Positions 7,080 through 7,175 of a DNA stretch of 7,175 nt are shown in pieces. Position 1 is the first letter of the stretch; each line of letters begins with the position of its first letter. The stretch is from Accumulibacter sp. (GTDB lineage Bacteria; Pseudomonadota; Gammaproteobacteria; Burkholderiales; Rhodocyclaceae), in the NCBI GenBank assembly GCA_031267455.1, contig JAIRZC010000228.1, positions 1 through 7,175 on the forward strand, in the 5' to 3' direction. The position numbers were made by a program, and so were the translations under genes. The notes under the pieces are model-generated. The model made no database searches. It had not been told where the DNA came from and saw only the letters and a program-made list of their open reading frames with translations.

Positions 7080-7175
7080 ATGTTCCTGCTCATGAGTTTG
7101 CACCGCGAAGAGATACTCCGCATCGCGCGATCGCGACGAGAAAAATGGAGACGAAGTCAGCCCGGCAGTAGCGAG
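7080..7175 (+). CDS. Unrecognised reading frame downstream of P-II, cut by window edge
   Basis: From the ATG at 7080, 32 codons are open to the right edge. The visible product begins MFLLMSLHREEILRIARSRR and is strongly basic (many Arg), with a short hydrophobic start only 5 residues long. I do not recognise it. It does not resemble the start of AmtB, which normally has a cleavable hydrophobic signal and follows glnK in many proteobacteria. Support for a gene is the AGGAGG just upstream and the 9-bp gap from P-II. Against it are the short visible length and frequent use of CGA, AGA and ATA codons, which the neighbouring genes mostly avoid. A second in-frame ATG at 7092 lies too far from the Shine-Dalgarno sequence. 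Confidence 0.4.
   Translation, partial: MFLLMSLHREEILRIARSRREKWRRSQPGSSE

Overview
The window reads as ordinary chromosome from a Gram-negative proteobacterium, most likely a betaproteobacterium or close relative. The reasons are the adjacent coaE and zapD genes, a SPOR-domain protein of a type I associate with Betaproteobacteria, an MsbA lipid A flippase (so the cell has an LPS outer membrane), and a P-II gene under sigma-54/NtrC control. The genus cannot be read from the sequence. GC content looks moderately high in the genes. It falls in the spacer at about 2200-2600, which is rich in A/T runs.

Left part (1-2070, minus strand): a compact operon transcribed leftwards. It encodes a membrane-anchored SPOR-domain protein, then dephospho-CoA kinase (coaE, overlapping by 4 bp as ATGA), then the Z-ring factor zapD (11 bp further on, running off the left edge). 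It joins the last step of CoA synthesis to cell-division functions.

Middle spacer (2071-3021): about 950 bp between divergent transcription units with no credible gene. It holds inverted repeats, a diverged pair of 20-bp direct repeats, two copies of a palindromic intergenic repeat (GGGAGAAGG...GGCTTrGATGrGG type), three 7-bp tandem units and, close to msbA, an extended -10 promoter.

Right part, plus strand: msbA (3022-4851) and ugd (4926-6248). Both serve the cell envelope: lipid A-core export and UDP-glucuronate synthesis for surface polysaccharide or lipid A modification. A gene-poor stretch of about 480 bp follows. Its right half is a well-formed nitrogen-control region: two NtrC-like sites 31 bp apart and a near-consensus -24/-12 sigma-54 promoter. 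These drive a complete P-II gene (glnK/glnB type, 6732-7070). The next reading frame (7080 to the edge) has a strong ribosome binding site at the P-II stop codon. Its visible start does not look like AmtB, the usual partner of GlnK.

I found no clear candidate for a wholly new system. The most worthwhile points are the nitrogen-control region with its unrecognised downstream frame and the repeat-rich spacer.
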